Origin: Neoceratodus forsteri | Lineage: Eukaryota; Chordata; Ceratodontiformes; Ceratodontidae | DNA length: 64,000 bases | Assembly: GCA_016271365.2 (NCBI GenBank) | Contig: CM057450.1 | Span: 1,803,648,967 to 1,803,712,966 of the forward strand | Reading direction: 5' to 3' | Part shown: piece by piece, positions 53,560 to 63,223 of the stretch | How the letters are laid out: every line of letters starts with the position of its first letter | Numbering within the stretch: the first letter of the stretch is position 1 | Translations under genes and position numbers: made by a program | The notes under the pieces: model-generated | Told to the model about the DNA's origin: nothing | Seen by the model: the letters and a program-made list of their open reading frames with translations, nothing else | The model's database searches: none

Positions 53560-54190
53560 TCAGGTGATTTCGTTTATTTGAAATTTGTTGACGGATAGAC
53601 CTACTGAGGCAAAATGTCCTTTTTCAGGGGTGAGCTGGAATTAATTACAATCAGTAATGGAAAGTACATACAGGATCCAATGCACAGGCAAGATCAGATA
53701 GGGTGTTACAGTATAGGGACAACATTATTGCACAAATCATAGTACACAAACAATTTCCAGGGTTACTTACACTTCAAAATACACTGCACAAGACGAATAC
53801 AAGGGCAAGCATCGGGTTACAGCGTAAGTGTCTGCAAGGCTTGCCAGCCTAACCCACACCACCCTAATGCACATGTACTATGTAGAACTGTATGACCAAG
53901 TATAAAGCGCAGTAGGCAGCGTCGACGATTACATTTACAATGACTGGCCACAAGCAAGTGAACCTTGAGGGTATTCTTAAATGCAGTTGCAGAGAAGCTG
54001 TTTAGCGCATGTAGTGGTAGACTATTCCAGAGGGCTGGAATTAAAATTGCAAAAGACCTATCTTCTGCACAGGAGTTGATGCTACATACTGTACCTCCAG
54101 ATATTAATGGCATGTTTTCAGATAATAACATATTGTAATGGCAATATAGCCCCTCTTTCTTTAGCTACATAAAATTTCTTTATAGAAAGT
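53560..54190 (-). mobile_element. LINE 3' end (Rex1/L2-like), minus strand
   Basis: A minus-strand open frame, 54,131-53,817, has CAEDRSFAILIPALWNSLPL and FSATAFKNTLKVHLLVAS: the LWN-LP and FK..LK.HL blocks that end ORF2 of Rex1/L2-like LINEs. Nothing upstream of this block is present. The 3' UTR would extend to about 53,560. Confidence 0.65.
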
Positions 54191-55083
54191 ATCGATAAGT
54201 ACCCGTTCTTCTGTCTTAAGAAATGAACTGTCATAACAAGCCTGAAATACTGTTTTTGAAATTTGTGAAGATGTCTTACCATGTATAACATTAACTGGGT
54301 GCAAGAATGGTTAAATATGTACCAATAAGATAAATCCTGTGGTATATAGTGTATGATGGAGTTATCAACTCACTTGGAGTCAAGCTCAGACTGTATTTTG
54401 ATGTGGTTGTGTCTCTTACATAACTAATAAAATATATTAAAAAAAAAAAAAAGTAGAGATAAGTTTCACAGTATAGCCAGTAAAAGCTTTCCAAGCATGA
54501 AAATAGCTTTAAATAAGTTAACCACAGTTCTTGCTTCTCCTACAGTTCCAGCTGTTTTTAGTTTTCACCTTATAAAACAGTGGGATTGGCGCATGCTGTT
54601 GCCTTACATCACAGACCTTGCTTCAGGTCAGTTATTAACGTCTCCTGAAAAGATCTATTAAAGTTCCCTAGCAGTAAAACAAGCATATTATGAGCAGACA
54701 GTTTCTCCTAATTCACACAAGGGTTTTCTTTTTCTGCTTGATGTATGCCTTTTCTGTTATATATACTTACATACATACACATAATATAAATGTCAACAAA
54801 ATCTGTTATAATACTAATTTCTCTTCTTTTCGTAAGGGCTGGCCAGCCAGCTCTCCAGCCTCAGGATGGCAGTGCTTTCTGTCTGAGGGAGTGAGGTGTG
54901 AGTGGTTGTTTGAGTTGATTTGGGCTTTAGTACTCAGCTACATGCTGACTTGAGACCGCATTTGTAATTTGTGTGTAAAAACCCTCAGCTGGAACATACA
55001 GCTCTCCTTTCTGTACTGTCCTTCCCATCTGGCCATTAAGTGCATGGTCCATGGCGCTGTCAGTTCAGGAGACTAAAGGGCAA
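54191..55083. other. AT-rich spacer left of the LTR element
   Basis: No coding motif. An A run lies at 54,440-54,452. A ctggccagccagctctccag stretch starts at 54,840. The bases just before 55,084 (gggcaa) should be the left target duplication of the LTR element, whose right copy lies outside the window. Confidence 0.35.
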
Positions 55084-56684
55084 TGTAACCCCCTGCAAAT
55101 GGGGTTCCAAAACTTCAGGAGCTTGCTTGAATGCTCCAAGCCTGAATGGTGTTTGGCGTTTAAGCCATTTATCAGTGAGTGTTTTTAGAACCTCTGGTAC
55201 TGTCTCTTTAAGAGCTGTCTGCTTGCAGACATAATTAGTTGTATGGGGGACTGTGTGTTTTTGATTGAGTACCACTCAAGCTGCTGCAATTCACTTCATT
55301 TTGCAGTCACTAGAGTGCAAAGGAACCTATCTGAAAGATGTAACTGTTTGCCAGAAATTATTTAGAGTACTAATGAAATTACAGTTTGTCTAACCTGCTT
55401 TCTTTGCAGTCAGAACTGTGTCTGCTAGTTCCCATTCTAGTTTTGAACTGCTGAACTGGACCAATCAGTGTGGGGTAAGCTAGCTCTAAAATGGTGCCTT
55501 GGACGAATCAGAACTTGGACTCATAATCTGAGCCAGCCACAAGAGGATTGTATGGGCAGTGACTCTGGGAGATGTAGTTTAGACTTCAGTGCCTTTTGGA
55601 CCAACAGCAGCAGTCTATTGTGAGTGACAGCCAATCCAGTCAAGAACTGGGAGGAACTCAAAGGAAGTGCCCGGTTTTGTCGGTTGGAGTTTCAGTTGAG
55701 CTTTGGCAGTGAAGAAGGAAGGAGCCCTGTGCTTTTCAGTGTGCAGTTTAGTCAAAAAGCGTGTAAGGCCCAGAGTTCCGGTCTGCAGCTTGTGTAACAG
55801 CTTGTTAGGACTGAATCGTCCTGTGAAAAGAATCAAAGGATCTCTGAAGTAGAAAACAGGCTCACCCTGTAGAAGACTGGAAGGAATTGCTGAAAATTGC
55901 ACTCGGTCTGTCAGGAACTGAATCTGCTGTGTGTTCTCCGGTATTGTGCAGTAATGCGATCGGGATACAGATGCAGCCTGCCTGGTATAGTGCTTTCTTT
56001 TATATGGATGTGTGAAGAGGTTTGTGTACCTCAAGTGAGCCCTGCTGACATTGAAGGACCCTATCTTATTTGGAGGTCGTGAGTACTAATTCAGGGTCGC
56101 TCCCTGTTGAATTGCCACATTAAATCCAAATGGAATTACTGTACTGCTGACTGTTTAATTCTCCTTTTCTCTGTGTGAAAGGGCCCCTACCAGCTGCCAC
56201 CGGTTTGGACTAGCCACTAGGGCTTGGGTACCCAGGGACAGTAACTGATAGGGATAGGCCTGTGCACAGAGCCATAAATAGATTATTAGAGTGATAAGCT
56301 AATTAACCTGATTTCCCTGTCCTTGTTATATCCCCCTAAATAAATCAGAGCTGCTTGTTTCAGCAAAGTTATACTGCCTGAGGTATTTGTCTATGTTAAA
56401 GTACTGTACTGTGATTGTTGCACTGTATCTCATTTCACAGGAGTCCCAGTGCGGAACCAGACCTGGGGTAAGTGTATACTGTGAAGGTAATTCTGATATA
56501 TTGTGTGGCCACTAGTGGGAAGAAAGGGGTTGCAGTGTCCCAGAGGGCTGTGACCAAGTTAGTTTAACTATTGCAAACCCTGACCTCTGGGTGAGGCACC
56601 CGCCATTGGATCCAGGCCCCTCAACCTGTTAGTGGCAAATCAGGCAGGGTAGTAGCCCTGGGATAGCGCCATCTAGAGGTTACA
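55084..56684 (+). repeat. 5' LTR
   Basis: The LTR starts with tg at 55,084. The first 770 bases match 63,224-64,000 closely. Beyond that only this copy is available. A poly-A signal, aataaa, is at 56,339-56,344. I place the end at about 56,684 (…ggttaca) because a tgg-starting primer-site candidate follows at 56,688; this would make the LTR 1.6 kb, long for the group. The end is not proven. Confidence 0.7.
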
Positions 56685-56687
56685 TCT

Positions 56688-56708
56688 TGGAGGCTCACCG
56701 CTGGGATT
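56688..56708 (+). promoter_or_regulatory. Candidate primer-binding site
   Basis: tggaggctcaccgctggga begins with tgg, as tRNA-primed sites do (complement of the CCA end), three bases after a possible ca end of the LTR. I cannot assign the tRNA. Confidence 0.4.
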
Positions 56709-56753
56709 GTGTGTCCTCTAGTGGCCATATTCTGAACCACTGTTAAGAAAAAA

Positions 56754-57235
56754 TGGGTACCCGACAGAAGTGGCTGTGCACGGCTGGTGGAGTGGTGTAC
56801 TGGGGAGGATCGACCCCCAAAATGCTATGCTTATCCTGGACATCCCCTGGGTATCAATCGGATACTGTACAGGAGTACTTTCCAAGGTGGAAGGTTTACA
56901 AAACCCTGTGGTGGTGGGTCGGCATGCTAATCTGCTCACCCACACTTTCCTGGCCCTAGTAGAGTTTAAGGATCCCATAGATAGCTCAAAGTGCCACAGA
57001 CCATTACCCCAGAGGGAGCCCTCACTGCTTGGAGAGTGATAACTAAGGACAGTAAAGACCCGGGGGGGAATCAGCCCCCACCACTATCTGAAACTTTTGA
57101 GGAGAAATTTGCTGAATGGTTGCTGGGAGAGGGGAAAACTGTGGAGGACTTGAAGAAACTATTCTTGCCACCTGGGGGTGTTCCTCCCCCAACACCCTCT
57201 CCTGCTCCAGTGCCTGTAATGGTGGCTGAACCAAT
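56754..57235 (+). pseudogene. Gag N-terminal region, PNMA-like
   Basis: The ATG at 56,754 (MGTRQKWLC) is followed, in a shifted frame from about 56,815, by DPQNAMLILDIPWVSIGY, HANLLTHTFLALVEFKDPID (to about 56,980). This matches the layout of the RRM-like N-terminus of PNMA proteins: a V/I-D-P-Q start, an LxxxxIP strand and an ALVEF strand. A stretch with FEEKFAEWLLGEGKTVEDL (57,090-57,150) follows, then a proline-rich linker. PNMA genes of mammals are known to descend from Ty3/gypsy Gag. Two frameshifts are visible. Confidence 0.65.
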
Positions 57236-57770
57236 GCAGACTCCTATTTCTGCACCTGCCATTAGTCACGACTCTTACCGAAGGTTGAGGATCTTCTCTG
57301 GCACCCTCCCCACCCCCCAAGAGGAGGATGACTGGGAGACCTGGATAGACTATGTTGCCCCCCAAGTGCTAGAATGGCAATGCTCGGAAGGCGAAAAGCG
57401 AAAGAGGGTTAGTGAGAGCCCGAGGCGTCCTGCCCTGGCTACCATCGGTGCTAACGGGCCAGTAACCCTGAAGCGACTGCACAGGCCTATCTTGAGGCCT
57501 TGGAGAATGTGTATGGGAGCCCAGATTCTGATGAGGACCTATGGTGGAAGTAAGAAATGCACAACAGTACCAAGGGAGTTGTTGTCTGTGTATGTCTCTC
57601 GGCTGGAAAAATTGTTGCAAGAATGCCTCAGAAAGGGTAGTTTGCCAGCGATTGAACTGGACCGAACCAGACTGGACAGAATCCTTAAGTCTGCCCCTTC
57701 TCAGAACTGCTGTTGCTTCAGTTCGCCTGGCAAATCGACTGGAATCCCCACCCTCCTATGATGAGTTAAT
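57236..57770 (+). pseudogene. Gag capsid region, PNMA-like
   Basis: The frame at 57,260-57,430 has SYRRLRIFSGTLPTPQEEDD and WETWIDYVAPQVLEWQCSEG: the F.SG..P...E..W..W start of the capsid N-lobe shared by PNMA and Ty3 Gag. After a shift, LEALENVYGS-like codons (57,500-57,530), AQQYQG (57,558) and SVYVSRLEKLLQECLRKGSL (57,588-57,647) fit the C-lobe. DRTRLDRILK follows. Frame changes lie near 57,420, 57,540 and 57,690. This is the shell protein of the virus-like particle. Confidence 0.75.
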
Positions 57771-58463
57771 GAGAGAAATTAGGGAGTTGAGAAAAGGCGA
57801 CCTCGGAGGTACCTGCACCAACAGCTGTGGCTACGACCGAGTGACTGAGGGTGACCCATCAAGTGAAGTTCAGGGACAGAGGTTGACAGTCAATGAGTGC
57901 TCTGACAAGGAAAAGATATGCCACAATGGGACGAACTGTTGAGAGAGTCCAGAATTCAAAACAGTCCCTTTATGAAGGCCACGCCTGCAAGTACGGCCCC
58001 TGACCTATATCCGACTGCATCTACTATGGGCGTGGGGGTACCCACCCATGTATCTCCTGCTGATAACAGCTCCAAACTCAATTCCTTGACCATGGAAGTG
58101 GAGAAACTGACGAGATGTCTCCAAATGCTTATCACGCCGCAGACAGAGATGGCACCCAGGTTTCCAGTTAGTAATACCCCCGCCATGGCTCCCAGTGTGG
58201 CGCCTCGGCCAGCTCAAACTCCAGAAAGTATGTTTTGCTATAATTGTGGGAAAGATGGGCACATGAAAAGGGAATGCCAGTCCCCAAAAGTCACTGACAA
58301 AGTTGCATATAGGCTACAAGGAGAGCTTCGGAGAAGAAATCAGTGGTTAAGAGGTGCACGACATGATCCCAGTGAGGGCACCAAAATGCTAATTCACGTC
58401 CTTTTGTGGCAAGGTCAGTTGCCCAGGCCCCCACTACCGCCTCTCCAGACTGGTCCAGAATAG
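57771..58463 (+). pseudogene. Gag C-terminus with CCHC zinc knuckle
   Basis: The open frame 57,918-58,463 carries MFCYNCGKDGHMKREC: a CX2CX4HX4C knuckle at about 58,236-58,277 that binds element RNA. Before it, NSLTMEVEKLTRCLQML suggests a short coiled coil; the linker is rich in Ala, Pro and Thr. In PNMA genes some members have kept such knuckles and others have lost them. It runs close to the protease frame (58,474). Confidence 0.85.
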
Positions 58464-58473
58464 TGGGTCCTCC

Positions 58474-58842
58474 ATGGAGACCACTGTAAAGGTGAATGGA
58501 GTGTCTACAAGAGCTGTATTAGACAGTGGCTCCCAAGTGACAATTATGTTCCAGGATTGGTATCAGAAGCATTTGTCAGGACGTACCCTTACAACCATTA
58601 GAAGGACTGCATGTATGGGGTTAAGTAGGAAGGCCTACCCCTATTCGGGTATATCCGAATTTGGCTGTCTTTCCCCACCTCCGTGGCTGGAGTGGCGAAC
58701 AAGTAGAGACCCTAGCCTTAGTGTGTCCCCCACTGGACTGTATGATGGTGTCCCTTTGTTGATTGGAACAAATGCTCATATGTTCGGAAGGCTGGCACAG
58801 TTGTGTTATGAAAACAGGGGTCAAAGACTAGTAGAGCTTTAA
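58474..58842 (+). pseudogene. Aspartic protease region
   Basis: The open frame starts METTVKVNGVSTRAVLDSGSQ: the active site is DSG at about 58,522-58,530, in place of the more common DTG. GVPLLIGTNAHMFGR (about 58,747-58,790) matches the second conserved block, hydrophobic-GxxN. The protease would cut Gag and Pol. The region ends at a stop at 58,840; the RT frame begins after 600 bases of linker (58,843-59,440) with peptide pieces such as VMVQVHNVSERDIRVNRGF. Confidence 0.75.
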
Positions 58843-59389
58843 GAGTTCGGCTTTAATTAAGAAGGCCTATGAGGCACAGAGAGATGCTGAAAAACAGAAC
58901 CAGAGGAACCGGTCGGAATTGTATGGAAGAAGGATCCTGAGTCTCTGATCCTGGCGCCAAATGCCCAGTGTACCTTACAGGGAGAGGTCCGTATCAGAAA
59001 GGATGTTAAGAATAAAATATTAATGTTGGATGCACCAGGCGATGGAAAATTGCCAGAGGGACTGCTGGTCAAGCCTAGTATTTTGCCCGCTAGAGCCCAT
59101 GCTTATGCCAGAAGGGTAATGGTCCAAGTTCATAATGTGTCTGAAAGAGACATTCGAGTAAACAGAGGTTTCATCCTGGCTAATGTGCATTGTGCAGACA
59201 CTGCAGTGCTACCCAGCAGCAAGGTTCAGGAAGAATGACAGAGTAATGCCTGACTTGTTTGATTTGGCGACTCCGCTGCCAGCTGAATGGAAAGTAAGGA
59301 TCAGTGAGAAGCTTGCCCAGAGAGACCAGGTGTTTTCTTTAAAGGAATGGGATGTAGGATGCGTGCAAGGACTGAGCACAATATCGGCT

Positions 59390-60140
59390 GCATGACGAAA
59401 ACCATTTGGTGAGAGGTCTCGGCGCCTGGCACCTGCTGACATAGATGATGTGAGACGGCATCTGCAAGAGATGTTAGCTGCTGGTGTAATACAAGAATCC
59501 AGAAGCCCTTATGCTTCCCCATTGTGGTAGTGAGGAAAAGAATGGAACAGTAAGGATGTGTGTGGATTATCGCACCTTAAACCGGCGGACTATCCTGATC
59601 AGTACACAATGCCCGCATTCAGGATGCTTGGACTGCCTAAGCGGGAGCAAGTGGTTCTCTGTGCTGGATCTCCGCAGTGGGTACTACCAGATCCCGATGG
59701 CCCCAGAGGACCGTGAGAGACGGCCTTTATCTGTCGCTTGGCTTCTATGAATTCATGAGGATGCCTCAAGGTTTCAGGTGCCCCAGCCACTTTTCAACGA
59801 TTGATGGAGCGTGCAGTGGGGACATGAACTTACTAGAGTGCCTGGTATACCTAGATGATGTTATTGTGTTTGGCAGCTCACTGGAGGAACATGAGAGCAG
59901 ATTATTTAAGGTATTGGACCGACTGGAGGACTTTGGCCTTAAACTGTCCATTGATAAGTGTCAATTCTTTCAAACATCAGTAAAGTATGTGGGACACATA
60001 GTATCCACCGAGGAATAGAGACCGACCCAAGTAAAGTTGAGGCCTTGACCACCTGGCCACAGCCCAAAAATCTAAAAGAACTGCAAAGATTCCTGGGATT
60101 CTGTGGTTATTATCGGCCTTCATCAAGGACTATTCAAGAG
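59390..60140 (+). pseudogene. Reverse transcriptase
   Basis: Blocks in order: DDVRRHLQEMLAAGVIQESR (59,445-59,505), VRMCVDYRTLNRRT (59,541-59,590), WFSVLDLRSGYYQIPMAPED (59,651-59,710, first catalytic Asp), YEFMRMPQGF-like (59,747-59,780), and LECLVYLDDVIVFGSSLEEH (59,833-59,892) with YLDD at 59,848-59,859. The thumb has [20 protein letters not shown] (59,940-60,000) and [15 protein letters not shown] (60,072-60,116). At least five frame changes occur; several fall on runs of equal bases. Confidence 0.9.
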
Positions 60141-60229
60141 TGATCCGCCTTTACTTAACCTACAAGGGTATCCCCAACCCACAAAAATACCAAAAGTCAG
60201 CGTCCCTCAAGACTGAAAGAGTGTATTTT

Positions 60230-60720
60230 CATCCGAGTGAAGTATTTGGGGCCCGCTGGACTCCTGATTGTGAGACTGCTTTTCATGAGATCATATATCA
60301 ACTTACCCATGCTCCAGTGCTGGCCTATGCCGATCCAAAAAACCTTCGTCCTGCACACTGATGCTAGCTTGCAGGGTTGGGGGCTGTGTTGTACCAAGAA
60401 GCACGAGAATGGCCTGAGACCAGTGGCCTTTGCCAGTAGAAGCCTGACCCCATCCGAAAAAACTATCCTGTACATAAGTTAGAGTTCCTAGCTTTGAAGT
60501 GGGCTATTGTTGACCAATTCCATGAGTACTTGTATGGGGCTAAAATACTAGTAAAACTGACAATAATCCTTTGACCTATGTGCAGACCTCAGCTAGTTGG
60601 ATGCCACTGGCCATAGGTGGCTTTCTGCATTATCTACATATGACTATGCTCTCGAATACCGAGCAGGTCTGAACCACATAGATGCTGATGCTCTCTCCCG
60701 GAGACCTGTCCCCCAGAATG
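60230..60720 (+). pseudogene. RNase H and tether
   Basis: HEIIYQLTHAPVLAYADPK (about 60,285-60,340) leads to FVLHTDASLQGWG (60,341-60,385), with the catalytic Asp in TDAS. RPVAFASRSLTPSEKTI (60,417-60,467) follows. After a shift come LEFLALKWAIVDQF (60,481-60,522), then YALEYRAGLNHIDADALSRR (60,645-60,705). RNase H would remove the RNA strand during DNA synthesis. Confidence 0.85.
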
Positions 60721-61119
60721 ATTGGGTCCGATTGGCAGAACCTGACATTCGGGCACTCTGCCGGAAGTTTGACCGGGAGGAACAAATGTCCACGGACGCA
60801 GTGGACTGCATGGTGGATTGCTTGGGAGCCTCTGAGAATTGCATACCTGCTGCTTATTGCCACTTTTCTGCAATAGACATTGGTGCACTGCCTCAGCTGG
60901 ACAATGACAGTATTCACGGGCTCAATCCCAGCGATCCCATGATCAAAGCAGCTTAGAAGCCCTCTATGCAGGAAAAGATGTGTCCAAATTACGCTCCACT
61001 GATTTGAGAACTGCTGTTATACAAAGAAGGTCCTAAGTTGAAACTGATCAATAAACTGTTATACAGAGAAACAGTAGACAGAGGGGACAAGTAGACAAAC
61101 AACAACTAGCGCTGCCCAC

Positions 61120-61860
61120 TGCCTTCGAGACTCAGTACTGAGGTCCTTGCACAACCACATGGGGCACCTTGGTATAGACAGAACACTTGACTTGGTGAGA
61201 TCCAGATTCTATTGGCCTAAGATGGGGGCTGATGTGGAGCAACACATTCGAACTTGTAGTCGCTGCTACAGAGGAAAGCTTTGGCCCAGAGGCTGCCCCT
61301 TGTTAACATCACCACCAGTGCACCCATGGAGCTGGTCTGTATTGATTTTCTGAGTTTGGAGTCAGATCAAAGAAATATCAGTAACGTGCTGGTGGTCACT
61401 GACCATTTCACGAGATATGCCCAAGCTTTCCCCACCAAAGACCAGAAAGCATCCACTGTGGCCAAAGTACTTGTAGAAAACTTTTTTGTTCACTATGGGG
61501 CTCCACAAAGAATCCATTCTGATCAAGGGAGAGACTTTGAGAGTCGTCTGATCAAAGAGATGCTTTCTCTGTGGGGAGTGAAAGTCCAGAACCACTCCTT
61601 ACCACCCCAGGGGACCCACAGCCTGAACGCTTCAACCGCACTTTGCTAGATATGCTAGGCACCCTGCACCCAAAGGACAAGCCTAGATGGAGCCAACAAA
61701 TTAGCACCCTGGTACATGCTTATAACTGCACCAAAAGTGATGCCACTGGATTCTCCCCTACCGCCTGATGTTTGGAAGAAAGCTCGACTACCAGTAGATG
61801 TGTGTTTTGGGGTCTCTCCTGATGGGGTTCAAGCTGACAACTATTTACAGTATGTGCAAA
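61120..61860 (+). pseudogene. Integrase
   Basis: The zinc-binding HHCC domain reads HNHMGHLGIDRTLDLVRSRF then HIRTCSRCYRGK (61,150-61,280). The core has ELVCIDFLSLES (61,332, first Asp), VLVVTDHFTRYAQAFPTKDQ (61,390-61,447) and APQRIHSDQGRDFESRLIKE (61,500-61,558, second Asp). The catalytic Glu is in PQPERFNRTLLDML (61,618-61,659) after one shift. PRWSQQISTLVHAYNCTKSD (61,684-61,742) and a VCFGVSPDGVQADNYLQYV stretch (61,802-61,858) follow. No chromodomain is seen. Confidence 0.9.
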
Positions 61861-62824
61861 AGTTAAAGGCCCAGCTAACTCATCGTACTAACTGGCTCAA
61901 ACCATGGCTGCCAAAAGAAATCTGGCCAACAAAGAAAGGTATGATAAAAGGTGAAAGCACAGGAACTCCAGGAGGGAGCTCGGGTATTGCTAAGAAATCT
62001 GGGACTGCATGGCAAGCACAAGATTGCTGACAGATGGCACCATCTCCTCCACATTGTAGTGGGCAAACTAGATGATCTGCCAGTGTACAAAGTAAGGCCT
62101 GAGAATAATTCAAAAGATGTAAAAACAATGCATAGAAATCATTTACTGCCCATTGGACAAATCTTAATTGAGTCTGAGCCCCTAGAAGATGCCCTCTGGA
62201 CCAGTGACTAGAGCTGCTGCTAAGAAAAGATCAAGAAAGTCTGCACCTACAGAAGCAAAGTTAAAGTGTTCCCTCCACAAGTCCCAGTTGAGCATGACTG
62301 TCAGTCCATATCGGAAGAAAGTGAGTGACTTTGAATACTATCCTTCTTACGAACTGGTCAATTGTTTCGGGCAATCCCTAGTCAATACTGGAGATGAAGC
62401 TGGGCCTTCTGGACTGTCTAAGCCCCAGCTTCATCCCTGGAGCCAATGCTCCCAGAAAGTGAAGTGCAAAGCATCAGATCAGATGAAATGGAATCATTGT
62501 GCATGGTTGAACTGTTTGAGCTTTCAGGAGGAAAATGATGGATTGGGTCAGACTGGTGATACACCAGAACAAGAAGAGTATTTTGAGTGCCCTGACAGTC
62601 CACTGCCAGTGTCCGAAAGCTCTCCATGCGAGCTAAATGTTGTGGACTCAGAAACTGTAACTCCTGGAGCTGAAAGTGCCCCAAGTTCTAGCCTCTCTAC
62701 CCCCATGGAGACTCCCCTGACAAGTGAGGACAATGCTGAAAATGAGGCTCAGAGTGCAGAGACTATAACAGTTCCCCTGGAAGACTGGTCGAGCTGTAAA
62801 GCCTGTGGTGCACCTCAGTTATGA
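61861..62824 (+). pseudogene. Pol C-terminal tail with acidic Ser/Pro/Thr-rich open frame
   Basis: LDDLPVYKVRPENNSKDVKT and MHRNHLLPIGQ (62,069-62,163) close the integrase, as in other vertebrate gypsy elements. A 211-codon open frame, 62,189-62,824, then starts MPSGPVTRAAAKKRSRKS and turns acidic and rich in Ser, Pro, Thr and Glu, ending SSCKACGAPQL with one CxxC. It overlaps the previous frame by 23 bases. It may be a tail of Pol joined by a frameshift, or a separate accessory frame. I see no signal peptide or membrane segment, so it is not an envelope. Confidence 0.55.
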
Positions 62825-63223
62825 TTCACTTGGGAGGCCTGTGGACTTGCCTCTCAATGTTGTCCATAAAGGAGTGTATGTGTCCCCGAGCTCATTGCCC
62901 AAACTGAGCATCAGTGCTAACTCAAGTTACTTGTGTTGCCCTCTAAGTATGGTGCCCTTGCCCCATCCAGCCCCAAGGTAACTGATAGGAAGGGCCCTCT
63001 CTTCAGGTTTCATGTACAAGAGGTAATAACTTGAGTTATGGTACAATGTATGTAATACTGTGTAAGTGACATACTGCAATGTTTCAGAAATGTGTTCTTG
63101 GTAAAATGATATATTGACTGATGATTACATGTGCGAGCCTAATGCAAATGTATATGGTTGCAGTTGAAACTTATGGGTACTTGCTTGACGCGGACGTCAA
63201 GCTTTCCCAGGCCAGGAAGGGTG
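62825..63223 (+). other. Untranslated stretch before the 3' LTR
   Basis: There is no coding motif. Just before the LTR is caggccaggaaggg (63,210-63,223), a purine-rich tract that may be the plus-strand primer site. Confidence 0.5.

Noticed and set aside
55615..56034. 139-codon minus-strand open frame
   Set aside because: It lies within the LTR, antisense, and the corresponding 3' LTR segment breaks it by indels.
62189..62824. Envelope gene of the LTR element
   Set aside because: The frame has no signal peptide, no membrane segment and no cysteine pattern of an envelope; it is acidic and Ser/Pro-rich.
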